Positions 24,401 to 31,594 of a DNA stretch of 41,029 bases are shown here, one piece after another (position 1 is the stretch's first letter; each line of letters begins with the position of its first letter). The DNA is from an uncultured Christensenella sp. (GTDB lineage Bacteria; Bacillota; Clostridia; Christensenellales; Pumilibacteraceae). Location: contig CAJTND010000011.1 in assembly GCA_910577995.1 (NCBI GenBank), positions 1-41,029 on the forward strand, read 5' to 3'. Under the pieces are notes generated by a model. It searched no databases and was not told the DNA's origin. It was given only the letters and a program-made list of their open reading frames with translations. The position numbers and the translations under genes were made by a program.

Positions 24401-25504
24401 TCAGAGGTAGATCATAAACAGATAAACGCCGTTGGGGTACTGGAAGTACGGCTTACTCGTCGCGGTGAATGAGAAATCCGCTTTTTTTACCTTGCGGTAA
24501 GCCTCGGCTATCTCGGTCGCGTACATATCCCCGTCGTTGATATTTATCTTCTCGGCAAAGTCGAGTTTCAGCTCAATCTTGCCGACGGCGCGTCCCGACT
24601 TACCTATCGCCTCGAATATCCTGTTGAGCGCCGCCGCGTCGCGTACCGTCGCGGAAAACACGCTGCCCCCTACCGTCACCGTTTTTTCCGCATAGTAATC
24701 GTAGTCCTCGAGCGCGACGTTTTCCGACGCGTCGTAGTCGTGCAGCCGCGGTCGGAACGTGCGCATGGTCTCGTCGCTCAGCATAAAAAAGCCGTGCGAC
24801 AGCTGTTTTTCGAGTTTACCCGCATTGACGGAATAATTGGCTGCGTCGGCGGTTATATCCACGTTATACCGCTTGCCGCCTATCGTGACTTTGTTCCAGG
24901 CATGCGCAACGCCGCTGTACGCGCCCGTCACGCGCTCGCAGCCGATGCCCTCTATCGCGCACAAAAAACTCATCGCGCGGCTCAGTCCGTCGCACACGGC
25001 GAGCCTGTTTATAAACACGCCGTCTATATGGAACGCGGGATCGTCGCCTATATCCTCGCCGTTGCTGTACCTGTCGTAAAGCTCGAAGTCATACGCGATA
25101 TCGTAAGCGAGCAGGTCATGCAGAGTATGCACCGTCTTGAAAGCACCGTCGTCCGTGCCGTGCCACTCATTGAGCACGTATCTATCGAGCATCGCTATCG
25201 CCGCGTCGTACACCGCCGCGACGGGATCGCCGGCAGGGAATATCGGCTTTTTTCCGTCGATGACGACAGCCGTATACAGCTCGTCGACGCGCGCGCGGTA
25301 TTCCTCGTCGCTAAGCTCGGACGAAAACTCCGACATTTTATAGCCATCCCGCCCGTCTATCGGTCGAACGGGCTCGGCATCTGCCGCCGCTATCACGTGC
25401 GGCGTGAGGTCGGGCGTAGGCTTTCCGCCCGCACATCCGACGAGCACGGGCGCGCATAGCGCGAGCGCCGCCGCCGCGAGCGCCGCTCCCTTACGCGCCG
25501 ACAT
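24401..25504 (-). CDS. Transglutaminase-like lipoprotein
   Basis: A 367-residue predicted lipoprotein with lipobox LVGC (Cys24). Residues about 125-220 form a transglutaminase-like domain of the papain-like fold with the catalytic triad visible: Cys171 in AVCDGLSRAMSFLC, His201 in AHAWNKV and Asp216 in YNVDIT. Bacterial members are usually cysteine proteases or amidases acting outside the membrane; the substrate is unknown. The C-terminal part, about 255-367, is not recognised. The first 14 bases overlap the end of the HtrA-like gene in another frame, so translation is coupled, with AGGA upstream of the ATG. Together with HtrA it suggests an envelope protein-processing pair. Confidence 0.87.
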   Translation of the reverse strand: MSARKGAALAAAALALCAPVLVGCAGGKPTPDLTPHVIAAADAEPVRPIDGRDGYKMSEFSSELSDEEYRARVDELYTAVVIDGKKPIFPAGDPVAAVYDAAIAMLDRYVLNEWHGTDDGAFKTVHTLHDLLAYDIAYDFELYDRYSNGEDIGDDPAFHIDGVFINRLAVCDGLSRAMSFLCAIEGIGCERVTGAYSGVAHAWNKVTIGGKRYNVDITADAANYSVNAGKLEKQLSHGFFMLSDETMRTFRPRLHDYDASENVALEDYDYYAEKTVTVGGSVFSATVRDAAALNRIFEAIGKSGRAVGKIELKLDFAEKININDGDMYATEIAEAYRKVKKADFSFTATSKPYFQYPNGVYLFMIYL

Positions 25505-26900
25505 AGCGGTATATCCTCTTGTACACTACGTCGCGCAGCGCACCGCCGCGCTTGATCTCGAGCCGAAGCTGCGCCGCATCGGGCACGTTCGCGCCCGTAT
25601 CGACATTCGGACGGTAGCGCAAAAACTCTCCCGCGGTCGTGCAAACGTCGCCCGTGACAGCGACGCCGCCAATCTTGGTTATAACGTCGCCGACGGCGAT
25701 CTCGGACGGCGCAATGCCGCTGTCGACGCGCGCGACTGTCAGTCCGCCCGCGCGGAATTCGCACGTTATGCCGAGCTCTGAGAATATCATGCCGCCGACC
25801 GCCGAGGTCGAAGTCGCGCCGAAGAACGTCATACCCAAAAGGCTCATGTCCGAATCGGGCTCGCCCCGACCGAGTATCTGTTTGTACACCGGATAGACCA
25901 CCGACACGGGCACGACGAACGCCGTGTCCTCCACGTCGTTGGACGGCTCGTGCGTCGCGCCGTCGGGGAACGACGACATGCGATAAGTGGTCAAGCCGAG
26001 GAAATTGCCGCTCATATCGAACAGCGCGCCGCCGCTCATGCCGGCGTTGACCGCCGCTGTCGTGCGGAGCACGGGCACGTGCTTATCGTTATATTTGAGG
26101 ATATCCGACGAACGCGAAACGATACCGTCGTAAGCCGCCACGCCCATCGCCATCGCATTGCCTATCGCGACGACGTGATCGCCCTCGGAGTACTCTGCCG
26201 CCTGCTTAAAGTACTCGCTGCCGTCGAGGTCGAACACCGCCCGTTCGGGCGTGTGCGCGACGGTAACGACCGCGATATCGTAATACGAATTATACCCGAC
26301 GACGTCCGCCTCGTAAAACGAGTCCTCGCCGCCGAGCCGCACGGACACCGATCCGCCGGCTATAACGTGGTTATTTGTCAAAAGATACACCTTTCCGTTT
26401 TCGTACTTGGTTATAACGCCGCTGCCGCGCAGACTGCCGCCGCGCACCTCCGCGACCGACGGCTTGCGCGCGGCGACCACCGCCGCTATCTGCTGGCTCA
26501 CGTCCTCGGTATTTATATGCGGCGGCACGTTGCCTTTGCGCATAAAGTACGCAGTGAGCACCGACGAGCATATCCCGACGGCGATACACATGACGCACAT
26601 AACGGCTACGACCGCCCAGATAAGTCCGTTCTCGCGGCGGCGCGTGCCCTTGACCGACGCGAACCCGCCAGACATGCTCGCATCCCCGTCGTCGGAATGC
26701 ATCTCCGCGGTCACGCGGCGATAATCGGACGGCGCGCTCGACTGCGCCGCTACGGGCTGGGTCGTGCGGTCGGGCAGCTTCTCCCGAGCGACGGAAACTC
26801 CGCTCTCCGTCTCGACCGTAAGACCTTTTTCGACGACGACGGGCGTATTCTCGGACGCCGCGTCCGTAACGCCGTCTTTTTTCTTCTTATTCTTATCCAT
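25491..26900 (-). CDS. HtrA/DegP-like membrane-anchored serine protease
   Basis: A 469-residue protein. A charged cytoplasmic tail of about 90 residues with KNKKKK near the start is followed by one membrane helix (about 93-119). Next is a trypsin-like domain with His178 (TNNHVIAGG), Asp208 (YDIAVV) and Ser289 (AGMSGGALF), where the usual Asn of GNSGG is Met. A PDZ domain lies at about 375-465 (VDSGIAPSEIAVGDVITKIGG). It should degrade or process misfolded proteins outside the membrane. I chose MDKNKKKK as the start: its ATG is 6 nt after a -10 box, predicting a leaderless message. It is first in a two-gene operon with the transglutaminase lipoprotein. Confidence 0.92.
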   Translation of the reverse strand: MDKNKKKKDGVTDAASENTPVVVEKGLTVETESGVSVAREKLPDRTTQPVAAQSSAPSDYRRVTAEMHSDDGDASMSGGFASVKGTRRRENGLIWAVVAVMCVMCIAVGICSSVLTAYFMRKGNVPPHINTEDVSQQIAAVVAARKPSVAEVRGGSLRGSGVITKYENGKVYLLTNNHVIAGGSVSVRLGGEDSFYEADVVGYNSYYDIAVVTVAHTPERAVFDLDGSEYFKQAAEYSEGDHVVAIGNAMAMGVAAYDGIVSRSSDILKYNDKHVPVLRTTAAVNAGMSGGALFDMSGNFLGLTTYRMSSFPDGATHEPSNDVEDTAFVVPVSVVYPVYKQILGRGEPDSDMSLLGMTFFGATSTSAVGGMIFSELGITCEFRAGGLTVARVDSGIAPSEIAVGDVITKIGGVAVTGDVCTTAGEFLRYRPNVDTGANVPDAAQLRLEIKRGGALRDVVYKRIYRYVGA

Positions 26901-26906
26901 GGTCTT

Positions 26907-26935
26907 ATTGTGCCACACTCGCGGTCGTTTGTCAA
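26907..26935 (-). promoter_or_regulatory. Promoter of the htrA-like operon (predicted leaderless)
   Basis: On the minus strand, TTGACA (26930-26935), a 17-nt spacer and CACAAT (26907-26912). The ATG at 26900 starts 6 nt after the -10 box and no Shine-Dalgarno sequence precedes it. Confidence 0.7.
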
Positions 26936-26970
26936 GGTATTGCGGCGTATTTGACGTCGCGCCGCAGTTG

Positions 26971-27081
26971 CGCGAATAAGTTATAATACCCGAGCTTTTC
27001 GACAAAACGCGAAAATGTTATAATACTCGGCTTTTTCGACATCGCGCGAAAACGGTATAATACTCGGCTTTTTCGACAAAG
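26971..27081. repeat. Three 37-bp tandem repeats, each with a TATAAT
   Basis: Copies at 26971-27007, 27008-27044 and 27045-27081 each begin CGCGAA, contain TATAATAC at the same place (TATAAT at 26982, 27019 and 27056) and end TTTTCGACA. The plus-strand layout TTTTCG-N17-TATAAT occurs twice across copy junctions. No gene follows on the plus strand. The rest of the 336-bp gap 26901-27236 holds the htrA-like promoter on the left, about 100 bp without recognisable content, and the ung terminator on the right. Confidence 0.85.
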
Positions 27082-27187
27082 ACCGAGCTTCTCGCCCAGC
27101 CCGACCCGTCCTTCGCAGCAAAGCGAACCGATACAGCATCGGCGATGCGCGGCGTATCACCGCCGCGGCGACGGCTTGATTCGCACA

Positions 27188-27216
27188 CAAAAAAACGCCC
27201 TCGATAACGAGAGCGT
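27188..27216 (-). terminator. Terminator of ung
   Basis: On the minus strand, ACGCTCTCG-ttat-CGAGGGCGT forms a stem with one mismatch, followed by TTTTTTT. It lies 21 bases after the ung stop. Confidence 0.88.
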
Positions 27217-27236
27217 CCGTAAATGACCGTACTTAT

Positions 27237-27953
27237 CTATACGCGTTTTATCCTGTCGGCGGTCTTGTAGTACTCGGCAGGCTCGAACGCGCCCGTCATG
27301 TGCCAATGCACGGGCGCCATGCCGTTTTCCGAGAGCCAGGCGTTTACCTTGCTGAACGGCTTCGAGCCGAAGAACCCGCGATAAGCGGAGAGCGGGCTTG
27401 GATGCGCCGAGGTATGGATAAAGTTGCGTTTATCGATGAACTCCGTCTTTTGCCGCGCGCTCATGCCCCAAAGGATATAAGCGACGGGCTTTTCTCTTGC
27501 GTTGAGCGATCTTATCACCGCATCGGTGAAGTTATGCCAGCCTATCTCGGCATGCGACTGCGGACTGCCCGCACGCACGGTGAGCGCGGCGTTGAGCAGC
27601 AGAACGCCCTGATTAGCCCAACCGACAAGCGTCGTATCGTCGTCGGGCTCGATGCCGATATCGGTCTTTATTTCCTTAAAAATATTGACGAGCGAGGGCG
27701 GAGCTTCCACGCCGTTATTGACGGCGAAGGCAAGCCCGTTAGCCTGGTTCTCGCCGTGGTACGGGTCTTGACCGAGTATGACCACGCGCACTTTGTCGTA
27801 ATCGACGAGCTTGAGCGCGGCATACACGCACTCGCGCGGCGGATAGACTTTATAGTTGGCGTACTCGCGGTCTATCGCGATATTCAGCGTTTTGAAATAC
27901 GGTTTTTCGTATTCCGCGGACAGAACTTCGTCCCATTTTTCGGTTATCGTCAT
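27237..27953 (-). CDS. ung: Uracil-DNA glycosylase, family 1
   Basis: A 238-residue base-excision repair enzyme removing uracil from DNA. The catalytic water-activating motif GQDPYHG (Asp63 within 61-67) and the C-terminal HPSPLSAYRGFFGSKPF, with the catalytic His, are both intact. Length is typical of family 1. I place the start at MTITEKW, with AGGGAG 6 nt upstream; longer open frame upstream is high-GC read-through of the ArsR gene. Its ATG overlaps the ArsR stop by 4 bases, so the two are translationally coupled. A terminator follows. Confidence 0.96.
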   Translation of the reverse strand: MTITEKWDEVLSAEYEKPYFKTLNIAIDREYANYKVYPPRECVYAALKLVDYDKVRVVILGQDPYHGENQANGLAFAVNNGVEAPPSLVNIFKEIKTDIGIEPDDDTTLVGWANQGVLLLNAALTVRAGSPQSHAEIGWHNFTDAVIRSLNAREKPVAYILWGMSARQKTEFIDKRNFIHTSAHPSPLSAYRGFFGSKPFSKVNAWLSENGMAPVHWHMTGAFEPAEYYKTADRIKRV

Positions 27954-28297
27954 AGTATCTCCCTGCCCGTCACCGCTCCGACGGCGAGATCCATTATCTC
28001 GGGAAAACCGCCCGCGGCGAGGGAATAGAACATGACCTTGCCTTGACGCTTGAACTCGACTATGCGCGCTGCGCGGAGTATGCGCAGTTGGTGCGAAACG
28101 GTAGTCTGGTTGAGCCCCGTAAGCGTCGAAAGATCGGTGACGCACATCGGCGATGCGGACAGCGCGGAAAGTATTTTGAGCCGCGTCGTATCGGACAGCG
28201 CGTCGAAGTAATCCGCAAGCGCGGTCAAAGCGTCGCAGTTCGGCATGTCCTCGGATATGCGTTCCGCAGTCAGATCGTCCAAGAGCATCATGTTCAT
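27950..28297 (-). CDS. ArsR-family HTH regulator
   Basis: A 115-residue winged-helix protein: DYFDALSDTTRLKILSALS, then the recognition region LTGLNQTTVSHQLRILRAARIV and the wing FKRQGKVMFYSL. The metal-site motif ELCVCDL of classical ArsR is replaced by MCVTDL with one Cys, so metal sensing is doubtful. The ATG at 28297 follows a TATATT box by 6 nt, predicting a leaderless mRNA. An upstream ATG at 28411 lies ahead of the promoter and is unlikely. It shares an operon with ung, an unusual pairing. Confidence 0.92.
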   Translation of the reverse strand: MNMMLLDDLTAERISEDMPNCDALTALADYFDALSDTTRLKILSALSASPMCVTDLSTLTGLNQTTVSHQLRILRAARIVEFKRQGKVMFYSLAAGGFPEIMDLAVGAVTGREIL

Positions 28298-28303
28298 ATG
28301 CTC

Positions 28304-28332
28304 AATATACCATATATAAATGTGTTTGTCAA
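28304..28332 (-). promoter_or_regulatory. Promoter of the arsR-like / ung operon (predicted leaderless)
   Basis: On the minus strand, TTGACA (28327-28332), a 17-nt spacer and TATATT (28304-28309), then 6 nt to the ATG at 28297. The spacer and -10 region are AT-rich with near-palindromic ATATAT, and could include an ArsR operator. Confidence 0.8.
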
Positions 28333-28501
28333 TCCCGTAATTTGGCATAGAAGGTATTTTTGCGTCGATTACGGAGGATTTGCCGCGAAAATCATTTACC
28401 GACGAACGCATCGGCGATATGTCGGATTTTGTCGAAAACGCAAATAACTGTCACAAGCCGAACGCCGCGCGCATATACATTTTTGACGGAGGGCGCGCCT
28501 T

Positions 28502-28672
28502 ATGCAAAACGACATCTTCAATCTGCTGCTGATGATACTCATGCTGGAAAACGGCGGCGGCGAGGAATGTATCAATCAAATGATACTGATGTTCTTGATG
28601 ATGCAGTCGCGTTCGGGCGGGCTGCCGCAAGGCAGGACGAGCTGCGACCGCGAAGAGGGTTTCACCTTCTGA
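28502..28672 (+). CDS. Small Met/Leu-rich protein
   Basis: A 56-residue frame starting MQNDIFNLLLMILMLENGGG. Nine Met and nine Leu fall mostly in two short hydrophobic stretches split by GGGEECINQ; the tail is hydrophilic with GGLPQGRTSCDRE. Two Cys (23 and 48) are present. A good GGAGGG sits 8 nt before the ATG and a terminator hairpin follows 31 bases after the stop, which together support real expression. I do not recognise a family; it could be an amphipathic membrane-associated peptide. It stands alone between ung-arsR and argS. Confidence 0.6.
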   Translation: MQNDIFNLLLMILMLENGGGEECINQMILMFLMMQSRSGGLPQGRTSCDREEGFTF

Positions 28673-28703
28673 CCGCGCCGAGGACGCTTTATAACGCATA
28701 AAA

Positions 28704-28737
28704 AACGACCGCCCTTTGCGGACGGCCGTTATTTGTT
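28704..28737. terminator. Bidirectional terminator, small protein / argS
   Basis: AACGACCGCCC (28704-28714) pairs with GGACGGCCGTT (28720-28730) with two mismatches. An A run lies on the left and a T-rich tract on the right, serving the 56-residue gene (plus) and argS (minus, stop at 28744). Confidence 0.8.
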
Positions 28738-28743
28738 TTTCCG

Positions 28744-30399
28744 TTACATCCTTTCGGGCGCGTCGACGAGCAACAGCGACAGCCCGTAAGCGAGCGTATC
28801 GGCGACACGCGCCGTGAGCGCGAGCCGCGCGGTCTGTTCCGCGCCGCCGCACATTATCCTGTCGGCGTTGTAGAACCTGTTGAACGCCTGGCAGATCTTG
28901 ACGAGCCGGCGCGACACATAACACGGCTCGTATTTCTGCGCCGCGCTGAGCACCACCTCGTCGAAGTCGGACAAAAGCTTGACTACCTCGTAAGCCTCGT
29001 CGTCGGTAAGCAGTTTGCAGTCGGGCGCGCCCGACGCGCCGCCCGCTTTTGCGATGACCGACCGACAGCGCGCGTGCGTATACTGAACATACGGACCCGT
29101 TTCGCCGTCGAAGTTGAGCGCGTCCGCGAGCGAGAAATTCTTGTCCTTTGCCTTGCCGTCGTACAGCGCGTCGAACACGACCGCGCCGACGCCTACGCTT
29201 TCCGCGACCTCGGCTTTGTTTTCAAGATCTGGGTTGCGTTCTTTTATTATCTCCTCGGCTTTGACGACTGCGGAATCGAGCACGTCGCTCAAAAACAGCA
29301 CGTTGCCGCGCCGAGTGGACAGCGCCGCGCCCTCGACCGAAACCATGCCGTAGCTGACGTGCACCATGTCGTCCGCCCATTTTTCGCCGAGCAGTTTGAG
29401 CACGGCGAAGAGCTGACGGAAATGCAACGCCTGATGGCTCGCCACGACGTACAGGCATTTATCGAAGTCATAGGTATCGTGACGGTAGTAAGCCGCGGCG
29501 AGGTCGCGCGCTATGTACAGCGACGCGCCGTCGCTCCGACGTATCAGCGCGGGCGGCATCTTGTCCGCGTCGTCGCCGACCTCGACTATCTCCGCGCCGT
29601 CGCTTATCCTGAGCAGTCCCGCCGCTTTGAGCCTGTCCTCGACAGCCGCCACCTTGTCGACGTAAAAGCTTTCGCCGAGGTAGCTGTCGAACTCTATATT
29701 CAGTCTGCCGTATACCTTTTTCGCCTGTTCGAGCGTAATCGCCTTGAACTTCTCGAACAGCCCGACGGCGTATTTATCGCCCGCCTCGATCTTGTTGGAC
29801 CACTCGCGCGCTTCCGCGGCGAGCGCGGGGTCTTTCTCGCTTTCGTTGTTGTACTTGACGTAAAGTTCGAGCAGCTCGTCGAGCCCGCGCTTTTCGAGCG
29901 CGGCGTCGCTTCCCCACCGCCGAAACGCGGAGATCAGTCCGCCGAACTGCGTACCGAAATCGCCGAGGTGGTTTATGCCGACGGTCTTTGCGCCGAGCGC
30001 GCGGTACATCTTATAAAGCGAACCGCCGATGACGGTCGTCATCAAGTGCCCTATGTGGAACGGCTTTGCGATATTGACCGACGAATAATCGATGCACACG
30101 GTCGTACCGTCGAGCGGCTTGCTTTCGCCGAGCTTATGCGCGAACATGCCCTCGACCGCCGCAACGCGCGAAACGGTAAAATTAAGATAACCGTTGAGCG
30201 CCTCGACTGTCATATCGGGAATAGCGACTTTCGCCGCCGCCTCCGACGCTATGACCGCAGGGCTCTTGCGCAAAAGCTTGGCAAACTTAAAACACGGTAT
30301 ACAGTAATCGCAAAACTGCTCGGCGACGGCTACGTCCGAAAGCTCCGATCCGGGCAGAACGTCCTTAACAGCAGTATAGATCTGTTCCTTTCTATCCAT
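28744..30399 (-). CDS. argS: Arginyl-tRNA synthetase
   Basis: A 551-residue class I aminoacyl-tRNA synthetase charging tRNA-Arg in the cytosol. Seen: an N-terminal tRNA D-loop-recognition domain (about 1-100), the HIGH motif in AKPFHIGHLMTTVIGGSLYK, INHLGDFGTQFG, and VEGAALSTRRGN in place of KMSKS as usual for ArgRS. The C-terminal DALR anticodon-binding domain contains YVQYTHARCRSV and CQAFNRFYNADRI. The start is MDRKEQ with AAGGTG upstream. It begins 8 bases after ychF and is probably co-transcribed with it. A cognate tRNA-Arg(ACG) gene lies at 6429. Confidence 0.96.
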   Translation of the reverse strand: MDRKEQIYTAVKDVLPGSELSDVAVAEQFCDYCIPCFKFAKLLRKSPAVIASEAAAKVAIPDMTVEALNGYLNFTVSRVAAVEGMFAHKLGESKPLDGTTVCIDYSSVNIAKPFHIGHLMTTVIGGSLYKMYRALGAKTVGINHLGDFGTQFGGLISAFRRWGSDAALEKRGLDELLELYVKYNNESEKDPALAAEAREWSNKIEAGDKYAVGLFEKFKAITLEQAKKVYGRLNIEFDSYLGESFYVDKVAAVEDRLKAAGLLRISDGAEIVEVGDDADKMPPALIRRSDGASLYIARDLAAAYYRHDTYDFDKCLYVVASHQALHFRQLFAVLKLLGEKWADDMVHVSYGMVSVEGAALSTRRGNVLFLSDVLDSAVVKAEEIIKERNPDLENKAEVAESVGVGAVVFDALYDGKAKDKNFSLADALNFDGETGPYVQYTHARCRSVIAKAGGASGAPDCKLLTDDEAYEVVKLLSDFDEVVLSAAQKYEPCYVSRRLVKICQAFNRFYNADRIMCGGAEQTARLALTARVADTLAYGLSLLLVDAPERM

Positions 30400-30407
30400 T
30401 TCGCACC

Positions 30408-31499
30408 TTAAACGTTGAACTTGAACTCGACGACGTCGCCGTCCTGCATGACGTAATCCTTGCCCTCGCTGCGGAGCTTGCCGGCCGCCTTGACCGCCGC
30501 GAGCGATCCACACGAGATCAGATCGTCATATGACACTATCTCCGCGCGGATAAAGCCGCGCTCGAAATCGGTATGTATCTTGCCCGCCGCTTTGGGCGCG
30601 GTAGTGCCGCGCTCGATAGTCCAAGCGCGCACTTCTTTTTCGCCGGCGGTAAGATAGCTCATAAGTCCGAGCAGCTCGTAGCCCGACGTGATTATACGCT
30701 CCAAGCCCGAACGGACAAGCCCGAGCGCATCGAGATACTCGCCGCGTTCCTCGGGCGGCAGCGACGATATCTCCTGCTCGACCTTGGCGCAGATATCTAT
30801 GCACGCCGCGCCGTCGGCGGCGGCGTAAGCCTTGACCTTGTCGACGTACTCGTTGTGCGATATGCCTATATCGTCCTCGGAGATATTCGCGCAGTATATT
30901 ATGGGCTTTGCCGAAAGCAGGAACTGCCCCTCGACGGTCGCGAGCGTTTCGGGATCGAGCCCGAGCGAGCGCAACGACTTGCCGTCGTTGATGCACGCAG
31001 ACATCCTGTCGAGAAGCGCGAGCGCCTCGACCGCCTTGGGATCGCCGCTCTTGGCGGTCTTTTCAAACCGCGCGCGCCGCTTTTCTATGCTCTCGAGGTC
31101 GGCAAGGCAAAGCTCGGTGTTTATCGTGTCCGCGTCGCGGACGGGGTCTACCGTGTCCGACACGTTGATTATGTTCGGATCGTCGAAGCAGCGCACGACC
31201 ATGATTATCGCGTCGCACTCGCGAATATGCGAGAGGAACTTGTTGCCTAAGCCCTCGCCGCGGCTCGCGCCCTTGACAAGTCCCGCTATATCGACGAATT
31301 CGATCGTCGCAGGTACGACGCGCTTCGCCGAGTACAGTTTTTCGAGCGCGCCGAGCCGCTCGTCGGGCACGGCGACAACGCCCACGTTCGGCTCGATAGT
31401 GCAGAACGGGTAGTTTGCGCACTCCGCGCCCGCCTCGGTTATCGCGTTGAAAAGCGTGCTCTTGCCGACGTTGGGCAAGCCTACGACACCTATCTTCAT
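30408..31499 (-). CDS. ychF: Redox-regulated ATPase / GTPase of the Obg family
   Basis: A 363-residue OLA1/YchF P-loop protein associated with ribosomes. The P-loop is GLPNVGKSTLFNAIT (6-20), the switch region NYPFCTIEPNVGVV, the Walker B-like segment VDIAGLVKGASRGEGLGNKFLSHIR is split across 89-115, and the C-terminal TGS domain ends DYVMQDGDVVEFKFNV. Length and order match the family, which prefers ATP and binds the ribosome. GGAG lies 9 nt before the ATG, and a TTGACA/TAGAAT promoter is upstream. It leads an operon with argS. Confidence 0.97.
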   Translation of the reverse strand: MKIGVVGLPNVGKSTLFNAITEAGAECANYPFCTIEPNVGVVAVPDERLGALEKLYSAKRVVPATIEFVDIAGLVKGASRGEGLGNKFLSHIRECDAIIMVVRCFDDPNIINVSDTVDPVRDADTINTELCLADLESIEKRRARFEKTAKSGDPKAVEALALLDRMSACINDGKSLRSLGLDPETLATVEGQFLLSAKPIIYCANISEDDIGISHNEYVDKVKAYAAADGAACIDICAKVEQEISSLPPEERGEYLDALGLVRSGLERIITSGYELLGLMSYLTAGEKEVRAWTIERGTTAPKAAGKIHTDFERGFIRAEIVSYDDLISCGSLAAVKAAGKLRSEGKDYVMQDGDVVEFKFNV

Positions 31500-31529
31500 A
31501 TAATGATGCTCCGTAAATTTAATATATAT

Positions 31530-31558
31530 ATTCTACACCATGACCGCCCTTTTGTCAA
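31530..31558 (-). promoter_or_regulatory. Promoter of the ychF-argS operon
   Basis: On the minus strand, TTGACA (31553-31558), a 17-nt spacer and TAGAAT (31530-31535), followed by a leader of about 25 nt with GGAG. Confidence 0.78.
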
Positions 31559-31594
31559 TGCAATAGCGGCGGAAAGGTCGGCTCAAAAAATAAG

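Noticed and set aside
26971..27081. Possible CRISPR or iteron origin array
   Set aside because: There are only three contiguous copies with no spacers and no replication initiator gene nearby. The TATAAT core points to promoter-like repeats instead.
28960..30411. Long plus-strand frame opposite argS
   Set aside because: Antisense read-through frame in GC-rich sequence; the minus-strand product is an unmistakable arginyl-tRNA synthetase.
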